DNA of 20,349 nt from AC-32 sp045806105 (GCA_045806105.1 JBJMJY010000068.1:1-20349), one strand, 5' to 3'. Shown: positions 8,854-14,489, counted from the stretch's first letter. The notes: generated by a model from the letters alone, not told the origin. Translations and numbers: made by a program.

Positions 8854-9351
8854 CTAGTCGTCGGCCGTCAGGTCGCTTAGGACGTATTCGGGCGCCGAGA
8901 TAGCCAGCACGACGCCGTAGCTCTTGGCACCGCCATCGCCCATCAGCATCGCCGGGCAGGCGGCGGCCGTGAAGCCGCGCTTATCGAGCGACTGAAACAC
9001 CTGCGCGTAGCGGCGCGCGTCCTCGCGCTTTAGGTAGCCGAGCAGACCGCCGCCCTGCGCGTGCACGGCGATCGCCTCCGGGTCGTGCGGGTTGTCGGGC
9101 TCGCGCAAGAGGACGGCCCGGAACCAGCGACGCTCAGGCTCGTCGTCGGCGACCTCGGCCGCAAAGTCGACGAGCTCATCGCGGTAAGGGCTAGCGTCGG
9201 TCGTCTGCCCGGAGAGCGCGCGGAGGGCGTCCTGGCGGTGGGACTCGCCGACGATGCCGAGCAGGCCGCCGGCGTGTACGGTCGCGGCGTTGAGCTTGCG
9301 CGCGCTGCCGGGTGCCGGCGTTCGCCCGAGAATGCGATCGAGGAAACCCAC
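8854..9351 (-). CDS. HIRAN-like domain protein
   Basis: 165 residues from GTG at 9349-9351 (VGFLDRILGR). The HIRAN-like pattern is visible: GIVGESHRQDALRAL (32-46), a strand-loop FRAVLLREPDNPHDPEAIAV (about 77-96) and LLGYLKREDARRY, then AACPAMLMGDGG and YGVVLAIS. HIRAN domains bind DNA ends or 3' single strands when fused to SNF2/HLTF helicases; short bacterial stand-alone versions exist with unknown role. No nuclease or helicase domain is present and none is encoded next to it. The frame extends to GTG 9390 but neither start has a clear Shine-Dalgarno; the shorter is chosen because (M/V)GFLDR is a natural N-terminus. A copy of the 23-bp repeat lies 52 bp upstream. Confidence 0.72.
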   Translation of the reverse strand: MGFLDRILGRTPAPGSARKLNAATVHAGGLLGIVGESHRQDALRALSGQTTDASPYRDELVDFAAEVADDEPERRWFRAVLLREPDNPHDPEAIAVHAQGGGLLGYLKREDARRYAQVFQSLDKRGFTAAACPAMLMGDGGAKSYGVVLAISAPEYVLSDLTADD

Positions 9352-9402
9352 CGCACCGGAGCATCGTTGAAACCCTCGCCGCCTGTCCACAGGGATCAGG
9401 CC

Positions 9403-9425
9403 GGGCGGCGAGCCGAACGCCTAGC
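9403..9425 (+). repeat. 23-bp dispersed repeat, copy 2
   Basis: Exact copy of 6734-6756 in the same orientation, 52 bp upstream of the HIRAN-like gene start. Flanking bases differ at once on both sides, so the repeated unit is sharply bounded. Confidence 0.75.
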
Positions 9426-9617
9426 TAGGACGCTGCAACGCGACCCGGCCCCCTGCTGCAAGCGAGGCAAGCGCGCAGGCTAGCGCCAGTGGCTCATTTG
9501 GCGATGTCCGGATTCGGACCAAGACGCCGGCACCGCAAGAGCCGTACATGCGGGGTATCTACCAAGACACAGGCCGGGCGACTGGCGGACCACCCTTACC
9601 GGGGACCGGCGGACGAT

Positions 9618-9660
9618 CCGTCCCCAGCAGGGGGGGAAGTCGCCCGGCTTGTCTGTCTTT
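9618..9660 (-). repeat. About 42-bp diverged repeat, copy 1
   Basis: Read on the - strand from 9660, this matches the + strand at 14208-14248: a shared 14-mer agccgggcgacttc, a 4-nt variable spot, a shared 9-mer cctgctggg and then acgg, about four fifths identical overall. It lies about 30 bp downstream of the decayed gene 9689-9870. In both places an open frame through it gives a PGDF...CW peptide, but neither looks like a real gene. The rest of 9352-9688 shows no supported gene. Confidence 0.5.
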
Positions 9661-9688
9661 CGACGTTCGAGCACGCCGTCCTCGGTCG

Positions 9689-9870
9689 GGCTTCCTCGAC
9701 CACGAGGACCGGCGGTTGGTCGGAGTCATCGTCTCACGGGCCGACCACGCGCAGCGTCTTGGTGCTCAGGAAGATCTCGTGACGCGGCCTCCAGTCCGGC
9801 ACCGCCGCATGGAGCGTCGCGGGTGGCGGGCGTGCCATCCCTGGTGTCCAGCCTGAGCAGAAAACGCCAT
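9689..9870 (-). pseudogene. Decayed copy of a roughly 61-residue protein gene (copy 1)
   Basis: Starts at ATG 9868-9870 with a good GAGGGA Shine-Dalgarno. Family sequence is recovered only by changing frame: MAF, then (dropping one T from a TTTT run) LLRLDTRDGTPA, then in a third frame TLHAAVPDWRPRHEIFL, STKTLRVVGP, an in-frame TGA, and DDDSDQPPVLVVEEA. The family stop is missing, so translation would run on. It aligns residue for residue with the pseudogene at 11342-11526, including the leader. I infer a small soluble protein made in both ancestors, now broken by two frameshifts and a stop. Two independent broken copies make sequencing error an unlikely full explanation. Confidence 0.65.
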
Positions 9871-10139
9871 CCTGACTCCCTCATCCGTGCTCGGGCCGGG
9901 TGGCCGGACGCAAGCGGCGTAAGGGCCAGACGCCTCTGAGCGGATGACGCCATGCGGACCGACTCACGGGTCGGGCAAGCGTTGTCGAGTGAGAGCATCC
10001 TCGCCCAGGCGACGCCTCCGTTCATCCGCGCATCGGGGCGCGCTCCGGCACGACCTTTCACCACCTTCGGGCACGCCTTGACGGAGCGACAGCGGCAGGC
10101 GACGATCCCGGCGGAGCCCCGGAAAGGGAGGTCGAGACG
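9871..10139. other. Intergenic stretch before the GYD gene
   Basis: About 270 bp between the decayed gene (- strand) and the GYD gene (+ strand). Open frames exist on both strands but have no start signals and read as low-complexity Arg/Ala/Pro. The only clear signal is the GYD Shine-Dalgarno at its right end. Confidence 0.4.
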
Positions 10140-10466
10140 GTGTCGCTGTATCTGTCGAGGTTCAGCTATACGCCGGAGACATGGGCGAGGCTGATTCAGA
10201 GTCCCGAGGATCGTCGGGAGGCTGCGCGCTCTTACATCGAATCGGTCGGAGGAAAGCTGCACGGCTTCTGGTACGCGTTCGGGGCACACGACGGCTACAA
10301 CCTCTGGGAAGCCCCCGACAACGTGTCAATGGCTGCGGTCGCGCTCGCCATTAGCGGGGGCGGCGCCCTCAGCTCGATCGAGACGACGGTTCTCCTCAGC
10401 GTTGAAGAGACGATCGAAGCGTTAAGAAAGGCCGAACAGGTCCAATACCGTCCGCCGGCGGCGTAG
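10140..10466 (+). CDS. GYD domain protein
   Basis: 108 residues from GTG at 10140-10142, with GGGAGG 8 nt upstream. Matches the GYD family: SLYLSRFSYTPETWARL, a helix ending EAARSYIESVGGKLHGFWYA, the family-defining FGAHDGYNLWEAPDN segment (HDGYN is the counterpart of the RYD/GYD motif), then ALAISGGGALSSIETTVLLS and a helical tail. Family members are small ferredoxin-like proteins, often found as stand-alone genes; their biochemical role is not established. It has no operon partner. It shares its broad fold with the possible small alpha/beta proteins at 7411 and 12842. Confidence 0.85.
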   Translation: MSLYLSRFSYTPETWARLIQSPEDRREAARSYIESVGGKLHGFWYAFGAHDGYNLWEAPDNVSMAAVALAISGGGALSSIETTVLLSVEETIEALRKAEQVQYRPPAA

Positions 10467-10804
10467 CCGCGGGATCGTTGCCTGATCCAGCAGCGCTCGG
10501 GTGACATGTGCTCCCGCCTCCCTCCCGGTGTGGGTGAACGTACATCAATCGCCTACCGCGACACGCAGAGGTTGGGCTAGGGTCGGTCGGTCCCGTTGGA
10601 GGCGAGCTGGCAGGGGTCGAGTCAGATTGGCCAGGACGACCCGCAAGTAGAAGTTCGCGCTCTTTCCGAGGATTTCTCCCCCGCCCTCCCGTTTGAGTGA
10701 TTGGCAGGTCGAACCACGTGTCGTAAAGTCGCCGACTCGCGCACCCAAGGTGCGCCTGCGGTTCCACAACAGAGTTTTCCCCAGTTTCCACAACGAGGTG
10801 GGGG
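10467..10804. other. Intergenic stretch with hairpin and repeated ttccacaac
   Basis: About 340 bp without a supported gene. A 7-bp hairpin with a 3-nt loop (gcgcacc/ggtgcgc, 10739-10755) is followed by two exact copies of ttccacaac (10762-10770 and 10786-10794), 24 bp apart, with ttttcccca between them. These resemble degenerate DnaA boxes at 6-7 of 9 positions. They lie just before the Shine-Dalgarno of the gene at 10805, so they could equally be promoter or operator sequence. Confidence 0.3.
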
Positions 10805-10990
10805 ATGAATTCTGGCCCGAACCGCGAGGGCGGGTCGCCGCCCCCGCCCGAGCCACCAGGCCAGTTTGTCTCGGAGGAGCTGCGGACTGACTGCGCCCGC
10901 TTCCTCGAAGAGCTGCGGGCGCAGGTCAGGTTGCGGCATGAGCGGCCGCAAGAACGGGCCCACTGGGTGCGGGACAGGCGGATCGAGTGA
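10805..10990 (+). CDS. Hypothetical 61-residue protein
   Basis: Small soluble protein: a flexible Pro/Gly-rich N-terminus (MNSGPNREGGSPPPPEPPGQ) followed by one charged amphipathic helix (FVSEELRTDCARFLEELRAQ) and an Arg-rich tail ending RDRRIE. ATG at 10805 with GAGG 6 nt upstream. Third codon positions are strongly G/C, as in the clear genes nearby. The opposite strand is also open but lacks comparable start signals. No family recognised. A diverged repeat shared with 13194-13250 begins 18 bp after the stop. Confidence 0.5.
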   Translation: MNSGPNREGGSPPPPEPPGQFVSEELRTDCARFLEELRAQVRLRHERPQERAHWVRDRRIE

Positions 10991-11007
10991 TTCCGCCGGC
11001 CACGGTC

Positions 11008-11067
11008 GATGCCGTAGGACCGGCCCTGCGAAGTCGACGCCCCCTCCTCGTTGGGGCCGAGACGGCG
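11008..11067 (+). repeat. About 60-bp diverged repeat, copy A
   Basis: About 80% identical, with small gaps, to 13194-13250 in the same orientation; the best blocks are cggccctgcg and ggggccg...gacggcg. Read on the - strand, both copies give GAS(x)xQGRSYGI in the same frame relation, which hints at a former coding segment, but neither sits in a supported gene. The stretch 11068-11341 holds a palindrome cgatcgcgatcg (11132-11143) and an inverted repeat tgacccagtcgggtca (11221-11236), and no supported gene. Confidence 0.5.
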
Positions 11068-11341
11068 TGGAACTCCTAGTAGCCGCCACCGGTTAGTAAC
11101 CAGTGACCGCCTTTGCCGTTACCTACTCGCCGATCGCGATCGCGTCCGGGGGTGCTTCTCAAGACAGACGCCCGGGAGACGAGAGGTGCTCTCACCCCGC
11201 CGCCTCCGGCCTCGCCCGGTTGACCCAGTCGGGTCAGTTCGGAACGGGTGTCGCGCTCGTCTAAGAGAAACGGAGGCCGGGCGTCCTGGGTCGGACCGTG
11301 CTGTCCCCCGCCCAGAGGCGCCTGGCCCCTTTGTGCGACCG

Positions 11342-11526
11342 TCACGCCTCCTCGACGATCAGCACCGGCGGTTGGTCCGCGTCGTCGTCCCGCTTCCCGA
11401 CCACGCGCAACGTCCTTTCCCGAAGGGGATCTCGTGGCCGGCGCGCCAGTCTGGGACCGCGGCAGCAAGTGTCGGCGGATCGGCCGGCTAGCCGTCCTCC
11501 ATCTCGAGCCGAAATACAAAAGCCAT
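11342..11526 (-). pseudogene. Decayed copy of a roughly 61-residue protein gene (copy 2)
   Basis: ATG at 11524-11526 with GGAGGG 7 nt upstream. Reads MAFVFRLEMEDG, then an in-frame TAG, then PADPPTLAAAVPDWRAGHEI, PFGK, a one-base deletion, and RTLRVVGKRDDDADQPPVLI, VEEA followed by TGA (11342-11344). One stop and one frameshift separate it from an intact reading frame of about 61 residues. Paralogue of 9689-9870: shared features are MAF, RL(E/D), DG(T)PA, TL.AAVPDW, H-E-I, TLRVVG, DDD-DQPPVL-VEEA. The intact protein would be a small mixed-charge soluble protein; I do not know its function. Confidence 0.7.
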
Positions 11527-11673
11527 CCAACATCCCTCCGTTTCGGTGGGGCCGGACGGCGGCCAAGCATAGTGGGGGCGCAGAGGAGGAGCGAGCGGGC
11601 CACGCACGGTCTGGGTTGACCGTCATCCTCACGCTGAGGGCCGTGTCAGGGTTCCGGCACCCGCGGCCTTGGG

Positions 11674-11679
11674 TATATC
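11674..11679 (+). promoter_or_regulatory. -10-like element before the candidate structured RNA
   Basis: TATATC lies just before the first paired base of the predicted RNA (11682); a start 7 nt downstream would begin at about 11686, at the base of the outer stem. The -35 region is weak (ttccgg at 16-nt spacing). Confidence 0.3.
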
Positions 11680-11681
11680 TC

Positions 11682-11770
11682 AGAAGCGGCAGGGGCCTTA
11701 CCTGGCCGGTACGTAGAGCCGCGCAATCCTTTGGGGGAACAGGCGCGGCTCGGGCACCTGCCGCTTTTTA
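11682..11770 (+). ncRNA. Candidate structured small RNA with three-way junction and T tract
   Basis: Nested pairing seen directly: outer stem P1 aagcggcagg (11684-11693) with cctgccgctt (11757-11766), 10 perfect pairs extendable by two; P2 ggcc-ttacct-ggcc (11694-11707); P3 gagccgcgc (11716-11724) with gcgcggctc (11743-11751), 9 perfect pairs around an 18-nt loop. P1 ends in ttttta (11765-11770), and a TATATC lies just upstream. Together this looks like a short independently transcribed RNA or a riboswitch-like leader of about 85 nt. I checked by eye against common classes (SRP RNA, 6S, 6C, purine, fluoride and cobalamin riboswitches, hammerhead) and it matches none. No conservation data are available to me. 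Confidence 0.4.
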
Positions 11771-11970
11771 GAACAGGCACGAAGACCGCGAGGGCCGGGC
11801 GGCGACGCCAGCAGCAACCGAAAACCGCCACAGCGCAAGGGGCCGCTCACGAACACGCCGCCGAGGCTCGGGCGGCGATCAACGGCGCCGAGGACGAGGG
11901 TCTCATCCGTCTGGCCGAGTCGGCGCTCGCAGCGAACTGGGCGCTGCTTGACGGCGTCTCGCAGAACTGA
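11731..11970 (+). CDS. Doubtful small reading frame ahead of a strong terminator
   Basis: 79 codons if TTG 11731 is used. The last 40 residues look protein-like (EHAAEARAAINGAEDEGLIR, then LAESALAANWALLDGVSQN) and the stop is followed after 22 nt by a strong terminator. Against it: no ATG or GTG in frame, no Shine-Dalgarno, the first third overlaps the candidate structured RNA, and residues 15-35 are low-complexity. It may be the 3' remnant of a decayed gene or an out-of-frame reading. No family recognised. Confidence 0.25.
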   Translation: MGEQARLGHLPLFRTGTKTARAGRRRQQQPKTATAQGAAHEHAAEARAAINGAEDEGLIRLAESALAANWALLDGVSQN

Positions 11971-11992
11971 CCAGACCCTGAACGCACAGACG

Positions 11993-12020
11993 GCGAGGCC
12001 CGGCCGGAGCCGGGCCTCGC
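11993..12020 (+). terminator. Strong intrinsic terminator hairpin
   Basis: Perfect 12-bp GC-rich stem (gcgaggcccggc, 11993-12004, with 12009-12020) and a 4-nt CGGA loop, followed on the + strand by tgcgtttcgtt. It lies between the end of the doubtful + strand frame at 11970 and the stop of the CHRD gene on the - strand at 12044, and could serve both strands; the T-richer tail favours +. Confidence 0.75.
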
Positions 12021-12043
12021 TGCGTTTCGTTCCGACGAGCTAG

Positions 12044-12649
12044 CTAGTGCTTCGCGCCCTTCTTCAGGGTGCCCTTGATCGCCCCGGCCGGATACGTCGT
12101 CGTGTGCACGTTCACGTAGAAGCCACTGGGCTTCGTCAGGATCTGCTTCACAAGCGCCCTCGGCGCGTCTGAGCAGCCCCTGGCCGTGCCGGTGAACGGC
12201 GTGGGCAGCGCCAGCGGTACGGCGATCTGCGTCGCGTTCGGGCCGGTGCCGTAGTGGATGTGCGACGCGGTCACGCCGGCGAGCCCGGTGACTGTCAGGC
12301 TCCAGCAGATGCGACCCTGACCGACGTTCGACCGGGCGACGAAGGTGCCGCTGCCGAGCGTGTTGGGCGCGACCGGCGTCAATGTCGCGCTGATCGGCCG
12401 GCCGCCCCGCGAGAAGCTGAGCGGCTGCGACGGGCAGACGCTGCCGGCCGGGTTGACGATGTCGCCGTGGTGCCCGAGCGTGTGCGCCCGGATGATCGCG
12501 CGGTTCGCCGTCACGATGCGCTTGTACGGCTTCTTCGCGCTCGAGGTCGCGTGACAGATGACCGTCTTGTGCGCCGACGTCGCAGCCTGGGCGCTGTAGC
12601 CCGCCAGCGCGACCAGCGCGACGACGAACAGAGCTCCATACCGTCTCAT
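12044..12649 (-). CDS. Secreted CHRD-domain protein
   Basis: 201 residues. Signal peptide 1-23 (MRRYGALFVVALVALAGYSA QA, small-residue cleavage). Then a short cysteine segment, KTVICHATSSAKKPYKRIV with HTLGHHGDIVNP and a second Cys, resembling a repeat seen in other secreted actinobacterial proteins. Residues about 85-196 are a CHRD domain: ATLTPVAPNTLGSGTF, GRICWSLTVTGLAG, ASHIHYGTGPNATQIAVPL, and FYVNVHTTTYPAGAIKGTL. CHRD domains are extracellular and His-rich at the HIH and NVHTxxYPxGxIRG motifs; their substrate is not established. ATG at 12647-12649 with GGTGA 7 nt upstream. Monocistronic, backed by the terminator at 11993-12020. Confidence 0.88.
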   Translation of the reverse strand: MRRYGALFVVALVALAGYSAQAATSAHKTVICHATSSAKKPYKRIVTANRAIIRAHTLGHHGDIVNPAGSVCPSQPLSFSRGGRPISATLTPVAPNTLGSGTFVARSNVGQGRICWSLTVTGLAGVTASHIHYGTGPNATQIAVPLALPTPFTGTARGCSDAPRALVKQILTKPSGFYVNVHTTTYPAGAIKGTLKKGAKH

Positions 12650-12730
12650 GCTCGATTCACCCCTTTTTGGTTGCGTTCTCGGTAAAGAAGTCGCCGTTTG
12701 CAGCCAGAACCAACGGCGTGCATTGGCCTT

Positions 12731-12746
12731 CTTACGGTCTCCTTAC
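12731..12746. promoter_or_regulatory. 11-bp-spaced direct repeat upstream of the CHRD gene
   Basis: cttac occurs at 12731-12735 and 12742-12746, exactly 11 bp apart (GTAAG on the CHRD-gene strand), 80-100 bp before its start. OmpR/PhoB-type regulators bind direct repeats of this period, and one is encoded at 16018-16704, but the elements are short and no link is shown. Confidence 0.2.
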
Positions 12747-12841
12747 AACCGATCCCCGAGACGCTGCGCTCGATCCTCACCGCGCATGTCGAGCGAACCG
12801 GGCGCGTCAGTCCGCGGCAGAGGAACGCCGAACGGACAGTT

Positions 12842-13111
12842 CTACGATTCGATGTACAGCGTCAGGGGTTGGACGACACCGTGCGCTTCCATGGCGGCTA
12901 CGACCTCAGCGGGCGGCGCGGTCAGCATCGCCTTCATCGCGTCGACGTCGGCAACGTCGGCCGTGATGGCGATGTTGTTGCTTCCGTCCTGCGCGACGTG
13001 GTCGGTGACCTTGCTACCGGTTCCGGACTCGATGGCGGCCGCGCGTTCTGCCTTGCCTTGACGCCAGCGGTCGATGTCCTGGACGGCGTGAGTGATGACG
13101 ACCTTCGGCAT
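12842..13111 (-). CDS. Small alpha/beta protein, conserved-looking hypothetical
   Basis: 89 residues: MPKVVITHAVQDIDRWRQGK, a helix with AAAIESGTGSKVTDHVAQDG, a strand SNNIAITADVADVDAMKAML, then PPAEVVAAMEAHGVVQPLTL ending YIES. The beta-alpha-beta-beta-alpha-beta order suggests a ferredoxin-like dimer. THAV(E/Q)D..RW followed by DHVA.DGSN is a pattern I associate with unnamed small actinobacterial proteins; no function is assigned. ATG at 13109-13111 with GAGGGG 9 nt upstream. No signal peptide, single gene. Confidence 0.8.
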   Translation of the reverse strand: MPKVVITHAVQDIDRWRQGKAERAAAIESGTGSKVTDHVAQDGSNNIAITADVADVDAMKAMLTAPPAEVVAAMEAHGVVQPLTLYIES

Positions 13112-13193
13112 GTCGGATTCCCCTCGGGACGAGTAGCGGTCAGTCGCCCACCCTACTACCGTTCGCGTTCGCGGCGAGCGGCGGATTCTGGAA

Positions 13194-13250
13194 GATCCCG
13201 TACGAGCGGCCCTGCGGGATCGACGCTCCTCCTCCCGGGGCCGGACGGCG
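13194..13250 (+). repeat. About 57-bp diverged repeat, copy B
   Basis: Counterpart of 11008-11067 (about 80% identity). It lies between the small - strand frame ending at 13258 and the gene starting at 13111, that is 83-139 bp upstream of the latter. Confidence 0.5.
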
Positions 13251-13257
13251 TCAGCAG

Positions 13258-13350
13258 TCAGAACGACGTCCCCTCGTTACCCGCTTGGTGGGGTCGATCT
13301 GCTGGCTCGCGCCAGCCGACCTCGAGCTGCGGCGTCTCGCGGTCGTGCAT
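13258..13350 (-). CDS. Possible 30-residue protein with strong ribosome binding site
   Basis: ATG at 13348-13350 with AGGTGG 5-6 nt upstream; reads MHDRETPQLEVGWREPADRP, then HQAGNEGTSF and TGA (13258-13260). Charged and soluble, no signal or membrane segment. The Shine-Dalgarno and the start (13349-13360) are one arm of a perfect 12-bp inverted repeat whose other arm (13287-13298) lies inside the frame, so the start could be sequestered in mRNA. Too short to assign; it may be a leader peptide, a remnant or chance. Confidence 0.3.
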   Translation of the reverse strand: MHDRETPQLEVGWREPADRPHQAGNEGTSF

Positions 13351-13390
13351 CGACCCCACCTATCGAGAAGTACCCCGGCGCCCACAAACT

Positions 13391-13480
13391 CTGCCGCGAC
13401 ACGGCAGGGGGACTTTGGTAACGCGCTCGCCGCAGGGAGCGCGTCGCCAGGCGCCGCAGTCAACCCCTGCCGCAGGGACA
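13391..13480. repeat. Cluster of short perfect hairpins
   Basis: ctgccg/cggcag (13391-13407, 5-nt loop), acgcgctc/gagcgcgt (13421-13444, 8-nt loop) and ccctg/caggg (about 13465-13477, 3-nt loop) follow one another, with cgcaggga occurring twice. The 194-bp gap 13351-13544 has no supported gene. No T tract follows on either strand, so this is not a typical terminator. Confidence 0.35.
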
Positions 13481-13544
13481 TCATCCCCACTCGGTGGCGC
13501 AAGGGAAACGTCGCGCCGCTCGCGCAGCACCCGGCCCCTCCTCA

Positions 13545-14057
13545 TCACAGCGTGAGCGAGAGCGTTCCCCTCACAGAAGCACCGTAGGTCACGCAACGCC
13601 CGAACACCGAATGGCGGTAGTGCGTAAGCGTCGCTCTGAAGGTCCCGCTGCCGCTGCCGCTCGACCACCAGCCGACGTTGCCCAGGATTCCGTTGACCGC
13701 GAACGTCTGGTTCGAGCAGCTGGAGCCGACGTTCGTGACCTGCACCGTGCCTCCAACGAACGTACCCCTGACGAGCGCAGGGAACCCGTTGTGCGTCGTC
13801 GCCAAGGAGAAGCTGCCGCCGGTGATCGTCGCGGTTGGGGTGCAGGAAAGGCAGAGCGGCGTGTGCTGCACGTCCGCGTTCCAGGAACCGGGCAGGGCGC
13901 CCGAGGCCGTCCCGGCGAACCTGCCGTCCGTCGATGTGAACGCGTACTCGTAGCCGCTGATCGTGTCGCTGTAGGTCTGCGCCGCGGCTGCAGTCGGCGG
14001 CGCCACCAGGAGGGTGAGGGCGGCGACCAGAAGGATGATCAATCGGCGAGGATTCAT
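13545..14057 (-). CDS. Secreted protein of unknown function
   Basis: 170 residues. ATG at 14055-14057, chosen over the in-frame GTG two codons upstream because AGGAG lies 5 nt before it. Signal peptide 1-26: MNPRRLIILLVAALTLLVAP followed by TAAAA. The mature part is beta-rich, Gly/Ser/Thr-rich, with a CLSC pair, then ATITGGSFSLATTHNGFPAL, a Cys in GSSCSNQTF and another in FGRCVTYGA; it ends SVRGTLSLTL. Strand-loop repeats such as GTFVGGTVQV and GSGSGTFRATL suggest a beta-sandwich or barrel. No family recognised. Monocistronic. Like the excalibur and CHRD genes it is exported, so three of the clear genes in the accessory region are secreted. Confidence 0.75.
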   Translation of the reverse strand: MNPRRLIILLVAALTLLVAPPTAAAAQTYSDTISGYEYAFTSTDGRFAGTASGALPGSWNADVQHTPLCLSCTPTATITGGSFSLATTHNGFPALVRGTFVGGTVQVTNVGSSCSNQTFAVNGILGNVGWWSSGSGSGTFRATLTHYRHSVFGRCVTYGASVRGTLSLTL

Positions 14058-14207
14058 GAGCACTCCTCTCTCCCCGTTCGCGGAAGCGTTCCGTTACGTG
14101 ATCCCCACTCAGCGCAGCTACGGAAACGTGGCGCTGCTCAGGCGCGTCGCCCTCGTGGGCCGCCAGACTCGACCGCCCGCCAGGTGTGCGAAGCATCCTT
14201 TAGGCGC

Positions 14208-14248
14208 AAAGAAGATCAGCCGGGCGACTTCACAACCTGCTGGGACGG
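14208..14248 (+). repeat. About 41-bp diverged repeat, copy 2
   Basis: Matches the - strand of 9618-9660, including a 14-mer and a 9-mer at the same spacing. Confidence 0.5.
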
Positions 14249-14483
14249 CCGCCACCGATCCCGGTAGGCCCTCTTCCGGTCGCCCGGCATCTCTATCGAT
14301 CCCAACGATGTTTGGCTCTTGCGCTATGGCGGTGGTGAGCTTCGATTTGACCGTTGGTGCAGCGCCTTTCCCGCGTCTTGGCGTCAAGCCGAAATCGCAG
14401 CCGGACGTGCCTGGAGGAATGCGGCGAGCCGCCGTCTTCCGGTGCCGCCGGCGGTACTTCTCGTGAAAACCGAGCGTGTGCGT

Positions 14484-14489
14484 CATACT
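14484..14489 (+). promoter_or_regulatory. -10-like hexamer of the DivIVA-domain gene (probable leaderless start)
   Basis: CATACT, exactly 6 nt, then ATG at 14496. No Shine-Dalgarno is present; tcgtga 17 nt upstream is a weak -35. Confidence 0.4.

Noticed and set aside
9726..10289. 187-codon - strand frame upstream of the decayed gene copy 1
   Set aside because: Only its final part carries family sequence, in a shifted frame; the rest is open by GC bias.
10622..11089. 155-codon - strand frame opposite the 61-residue gene
   Set aside because: No start signal, Pro/Arg-rich, and the + strand frame has a good Shine-Dalgarno and better codon pattern.
11132..11143. Palindrome cgatcgcgatcg resembling the cyanobacterial HIP1 core
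   Set aside because: Only one occurrence noticed; likely chance in GC-rich DNA.
8051..11797. ggccgggcggcga seen at about 8052, 9399 and 11784
   Set aside because: 13-14-mers of this composition recur by chance in 20 kb of high-GC sequence; only the 23-bp exact repeat is convincing.
12698..13555. 285-codon + strand frame through the small alpha/beta gene and repeat copy B
   Set aside because: It crosses several supported - strand elements, has no Shine-Dalgarno and reads as low complexity.
6300..14060. Integron or CRISPR array suspected because of small genes and short repeats
   Set aside because: Repeat copies are too few and irregular for CRISPR, and I see no integrase or paired attC-like core sites.
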